Source: Clostridium sp. UBA4108
GTDB lineage: Bacteria > Bacillota > Clostridia > Clostridiales > Clostridiaceae
Direction of reading: 5' to 3'
DNA: 61,713 bases
NCBI GenBank assembly: GCA_002381695.1
Contig: DFXM01000012.1
Span: forward strand, 65,362-127,074
The number at the start of each line of letters is the position of its first letter. The stretch's first letter is position 1. Positions 60,363-61,713 of this stretch are shown piece after piece. Under the pieces are notes generated by a model. It searched no databases and had not been told where the DNA came from. It saw nothing but the letters and a program-made list of their open reading frames with translations. Position numbers and translations under genes: made by a program.

Positions 60363-61559
60363 TTAGGATGTCAATACTTTTTCTATATCTGAAATCCATC
60401 CTTCAATAATTTGGGTATTTTCTTCCAGTTTGAGTTTGTTTTTTTCATAACCCTTTAATAATTTTAGTTGATGCTTCCAGTATTCTTTAAGCCGTTCAAA
60501 GAATACTTTATCACTTGATAAAACTTCATATTCTCCCTGTTGAATGTTATTATTTATTATCTTTAGTTTGTCATATGCCTGTTCAGCTGATAAACCCATA
60601 GATTTTTTAAAGTCTCTTAAAACCCATTGTTTTTCAAAAATATTCATTGATCTCCAGCCTCTGTACTGTTCCTCATAAGTCATAAATATCTTTTTCAGGT
60701 ACTCTTGAATTTCTTTACAGGTATTTTTATTAATAAGGGTGGTATCTAATAGTTCATCTTTGTTTTCTATCAAATTATAATCCATCAACACTTGAATGGA
60801 GCCAATTTCTTCACCATGATATGAATCTGCCTTTAAAACAGATAAAGCAAATCCAACTCCAGCTGATTCAACATCTAAAATATGTTGACTATTCATAGAA
60901 TAAAATTCCTCTATGCTCATATCCATTTTTGAAGCAAGAGTCTTAATAGCATTCATTGCGGTTTCTGTTTTTACCAATCCCGGTCCTATTGTAAAGGAGT
61001 GAATATTAGTACTATCAATTTCCATTGCCAAAGTATTGGATAACTCAATCTGTGCTGTTTTAAAAACCTCGTAAGCTCCCATGTATGGTGATGCACCAGA
61101 AGATGAAACAAATACGATAACACCATTATTGCGTTCTTTCATAGCTGGCAGGAATTTTTGTGTAAGTATCAATGGGGCTTTTAAATTTACCTCATAGCTC
61201 TTATCCCAAAATGAGGTTTCCACCTCATCTACAGCTCCAATTTTAGTAATGGTAGCATTGTTGAAAACCACATCTGGACATCCATATTTTTTTATAATAT
61301 AATCTGTCATTTTACATATTTGCACTTCGTCTGCTAAGTCAACTTCATAAAATTTAGCCAACTCATTATCATACAGTTCATTAATTGTTTTTTCTGCATA
61401 GATGCCTTTATCTTTAATAATTTCTGCAATTATTATTTTGGCTCCCATATAGGCAAAGGTTTTAGCTGCTTCTAATCCTATTCCGCCACCGGCACCTGTC
61501 AACAGTATGGTTTTTCCAACTAAGATATTTTTTAATTCTGGTTTAGCTTCCATCAACAT
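60363..61559 (-). CDS. Short-chain dehydrogenase with C-terminal extension
   Basis: A 398-residue protein. Residues 1-255 are a classical SDR: nucleotide motif TGAGGGIGLEAAKTF near 21, an NN-type motif in VVFNNATITK near 97, active-site Ser in FVSSSGASPYMG and Tyr-x3-Lys in AYEVFKTAQIEL near 160-172. Residues 260-398 form an extra, lysine- and glutamate-rich helical region (TLINKNTCKEIQEYLKKIFMTYEEQYRGW; MNIFEKQWVLRDFKK) not present in ordinary SDRs of about 250 residues. GGAGGAAAAT precedes the ATG. Alcohol or ketone substrate unknown. Single gene at the edge of the window. Confidence 0.85.
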   Translation of the reverse strand: MLMEAKPELKNILVGKTILLTGAGGGIGLEAAKTFAYMGAKIIIAEIIKDKGIYAEKTINELYDNELAKFYEVDLADEVQICKMTDYIIKKYGCPDVVFNNATITKIGAVDEVETSFWDKSYEVNLKAPLILTQKFLPAMKERNNGVIVFVSSSGASPYMGAYEVFKTAQIELSNTLAMEIDSTNIHSFTIGPGLVKTETAMNAIKTLASKMDMSIEEFYSMNSQHILDVESAGVGFALSVLKADSYHGEEIGSIQVLMDYNLIENKDELLDTTLINKNTCKEIQEYLKKIFMTYEEQYRGWRSMNIFEKQWVLRDFKKSMGLSAEQAYDKLKIINNNIQQGEYEVLSSDKVFFERLKEYWKHQLKLLKGYEKNKLKLEENTQIIEGWISDIEKVLTS

Positions 61560-61713
61560 TGATATTTTCCTCCTCTTGCACTAAAGGATATATAAATTTT
61601 ACTTCTACGTATTTACCAAAAAATAGAAGACTGTTTTTTTATTCCAGTATATCACAGTCAAGTAACCAGAGAAATGATATTCTATTAAAATTGAGTAATA
61701 ATATGTAGTTCTA

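Noticed and set aside
1..61713. CRISPR arrays, tRNA genes, rRNA genes, prophage or insertion sequences
   Set aside because: Looked for regularly spaced repeats, cloverleaf ends, and transposase, integrase or phage structural proteins; none were recognised.

Overview
The window is AT-rich DNA with strong AGGAGG-type ribosome sites, short intergenic gaps and Clostridium-like protein families, so it most likely comes from a Clostridium or a close anaerobic, low-GC Firmicute. I saw no tRNA, rRNA, CRISPR array, prophage or intact insertion sequence. Assignments are from motif reading by eye, without database searches.

1-6.6 kb: an ABC-F ribosome-protection-type ATPase, a soluble-type aldose sugar dehydrogenase, a small secreted DUF3888 protein, and a divergent EamA transporter / MocR regulator pair. 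6.9-19.5 kb: the best-defined system, a ureide catabolic operon: allC (allantoate to ureidoglycine), an MFS carrier, allE (to ureidoglycolate), allD (to oxalurate), allF-allG-allH (oxalurate to oxamate plus carbamoyl phosphate), a divergent DAACS-family carrier, carbamate kinase (carbamoyl phosphate to ATP), then a strong terminator and a PucR regulator. No allantoinase is present. A long stem-loop lies between allE and allD.

19.5-29.8 kb: an esterase; an ABC-2 exporter operon whose promoter carries a CsoR-like GC-rich operator and whose last gene is a frameshifted CsoR stub; an erythromycin-esterase-like protein; an OmpR-type two-component system followed by a MacB/FtsX-type permease and ATPase, with the same tandem operator in front of both operons; and an anchored C39-like peptidase. 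30-36.2 kb: a sigma-54 activator with its probable target, a butanediol dehydrogenase behind a good -24/-12 promoter, then an HD hydrolase, a Ham1-GNAT fusion and an HXXEE membrane protein. 36.3-41.5 kb: a NarL-type two-component pair divergent from an ATPase plus two ABC-2 permeases, the layout of linearmycin-type (Lnr) resistance loci. 41.6-43.1 kb: selO, visibly richer in GC than its surroundings.

43.2-60.2 kb: an accessory array of small, mostly plus-strand genes (GNATs, Nudix, methyltransferases, flavin-binding proteins, aminoglycoside-phosphotransferase-like, histidine phosphatase, AraC, CPBP protease, DUF5694, DUF1801), each with its own ribosome site and many with their own promoter. 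Several promoters share one sequence module and three intergenic regions share one hairpin terminator with compensatory changes. Broken or chimeric genes are frequent (VOC, DUF5694, DinB, AraC and GNAT fragments, and a GNAT chimera built on a 162-bp duplication). This looks like a region that gains, duplicates and loses single-gene units. The window ends with a short-chain dehydrogenase carrying an unusual C-terminal extension.
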